From positions 1 to 64,000 of the forward strand of contig NZ_SWDV01000024.1 in NCBI RefSeq assembly GCF_005877905.1: a DNA stretch of 64,000 nt, written 5' to 3'. The stretch comes from Pseudomonas nicosulfuronedens (GTDB lineage Bacteria; Pseudomonadota; Gammaproteobacteria; Pseudomonadales; Pseudomonadaceae). This document shows positions 63,571 to 64,000 of the stretch, piece by piece (positions within the stretch are counted from its first letter, which is position 1; every line of letters starts with the position of its first letter). Under the pieces are notes generated by a model. That model worked only from the letters and a program-made list of their open reading frames with translations, had not been told where the DNA came from and did not search any database. Both the position numbers and the translations under genes were made by a program.

Positions 63571-64000
63571 GCCGGGGCCTACTGAACTGAATCCTATGCA
63601 GCTGCGCCGCAGGCGCGCGTTGCGACTGGCCTGGGGTACGGCGTTGTGCCTGGCTGTCAGCTACGGCATAGGCATGCCGATTCCCTTTCTCGCCCCGGTG
63701 CTTGCCGTGCTTCTGCTGGCGATGCGCACCCAGGCCCTGCCGCTCAAGGCGGCTCCGGCCCTGGCACTACTGGTGATGCTCAGCTGCGGCATCGGCCTGC
63801 TGCTGATCCCGCTATTGCGCCACGCGCCCCTTAGCGGCGTGCTGCTGGTGGGAGTCGGTCTGTACTGCGTGTTCCGCTATGCGCTGCGTGGCGGCAATGG
63901 CCTGCTGGCGAACCTGTTGGTGATCGGCCTGACCATGATCGCCGCCGCCGGCACCAGTGATTTCACCCTGGCTTTGTCGGTGGTCGAAGCGCTGGCCAAG
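63560..64000 (+). CDS. DUF2955-like inner-membrane protein, 5' part (cut by window end)
   Basis: The frame starts at ATG 63560, overlapping the adaptor stop by 11 bases, and is still open at the window end (147 codons seen). A second ATG lies at 63596. The product has several hydrophobic helices (IPFLAPVLAVLLLAMRTQAL, ALALLVMLSCGIGLLLIPLL, GVLLVGVGLYCVFRY, LLANLLVIGLTMIAAA). Genes of the DUF2955/FUSC type follow HlyD-family adaptors in many proteobacteria and provide the inner-membrane part of aromatic-acid-type efflux systems. The family call rests on this context and the helix pattern. Confidence 0.75.
   Translation, partial: MPTEPGPTELNPMQLRRRRALRLAWGTALCLAVSYGIGMPIPFLAPVLAVLLLAMRTQALPLKAAPALALLVMLSCGIGLLLIPLLRHAPLSGVLLVGVGLYCVFRYALRGGNGLLANLLVIGLTMIAAAGTSDFTLALSVVEALAK

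Overview
The window looks like chromosomal DNA of a Pseudomonas: it is GC-rich throughout, has intergenic REP elements of the GAGCGAGCTTGCTCGC type, and carries gene sets known from that genus (a PvdA-type ornithine hydroxylase, a pfeR-pfeS-pfeA-pfeE block in the Pseudomonas aeruginosa order, ssu-type sulfonate genes, an EmrA/OprM-type efflux set). The genus call is an inference from gene content. Positions 56658-56685 hold a site matching the gammaproteobacterial dif consensus, so the window almost certainly lies at the replication terminus. No rRNA, tRNA, CRISPR array, transposase or prophage was recognised.

Region 1 (1-14.1 kb) is a hydroxamate siderophore locus. It has fused permease FhuB, binding protein FhuD, a TonB-dependent receptor with an STN signalling domain, a PvdE-like peptide exporter, a FecR-like anti-sigma factor, a divergent FecI-like sigma factor, L-ornithine N5-oxygenase (pvdA), an IucB/PvdYII-like acetyltransferase, an FhuF-like ferric reductase and the ATPase FhuC. 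Fur-box-like sequences lie in front of several of these. No assembly enzyme (NRPS or IucA/IucC type) is present in the window.

Region 2 (14.2-21.1 kb) is ordinary chromosome: a UvrD/Rep-type helicase, an FKBP prolyl isomerase, a glycine-zipper lipoprotein, two LysR regulators, a class IV aminotransferase and a flavodoxin-fold quinone reductase. Region 3 (21.1-26.4 kb) is the ferric-enterobactin system: two-component system PfeR/PfeS, receptor PfeA and esterase PfeE. Region 4 (26.5-29.6 kb) has a small methyltransferase, a beta-propeller protein, a winged-helix regulator and an SRPBCC protein. Region 5 (29.6-34.4 kb) is a second iron-siderophore ABC transporter with an AraC regulator.

Region 6 (34.5-48.6 kb, plus 52.6-55.1 kb) is an organosulfur island. 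It has an operon of AhpD-like protein, acyl-CoA-dehydrogenase-like flavoprotein and sulfonate-type ABC transporter; an amino-acid-type ABC transporter lacking its own ATPase; an SsuA-like protein, aldo/keto reductase, flavin-dependent monooxygenase, TonB-dependent receptor and LacI regulator; and, further on, alkanesulfonate monooxygenase SsuD divergent from serine acetyltransferase EpsC. Together they suggest outer-membrane uptake, inner-membrane import, oxidative desulfonation and cysteine synthesis during sulfur limitation.

Region 7 (48.6-57.9 kb) is the terminus: a phosphoribosyltransferase, several very small proteins (a lone receiver-like protein, a two-repeat KGG stress protein, short hypotheticals), a DapA-family lyase, dif, and a predicted secreted protein. 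Region 8 (58.0-64.0 kb) is a + strand run of transport genes: a CPA2 cation/proton antiporter with an RCK domain, an AI-2E-family permease, an OprM-family outer membrane factor, an HlyD/EmrA-family adaptor and the start of a DUF2955-like membrane protein cut by the window end.
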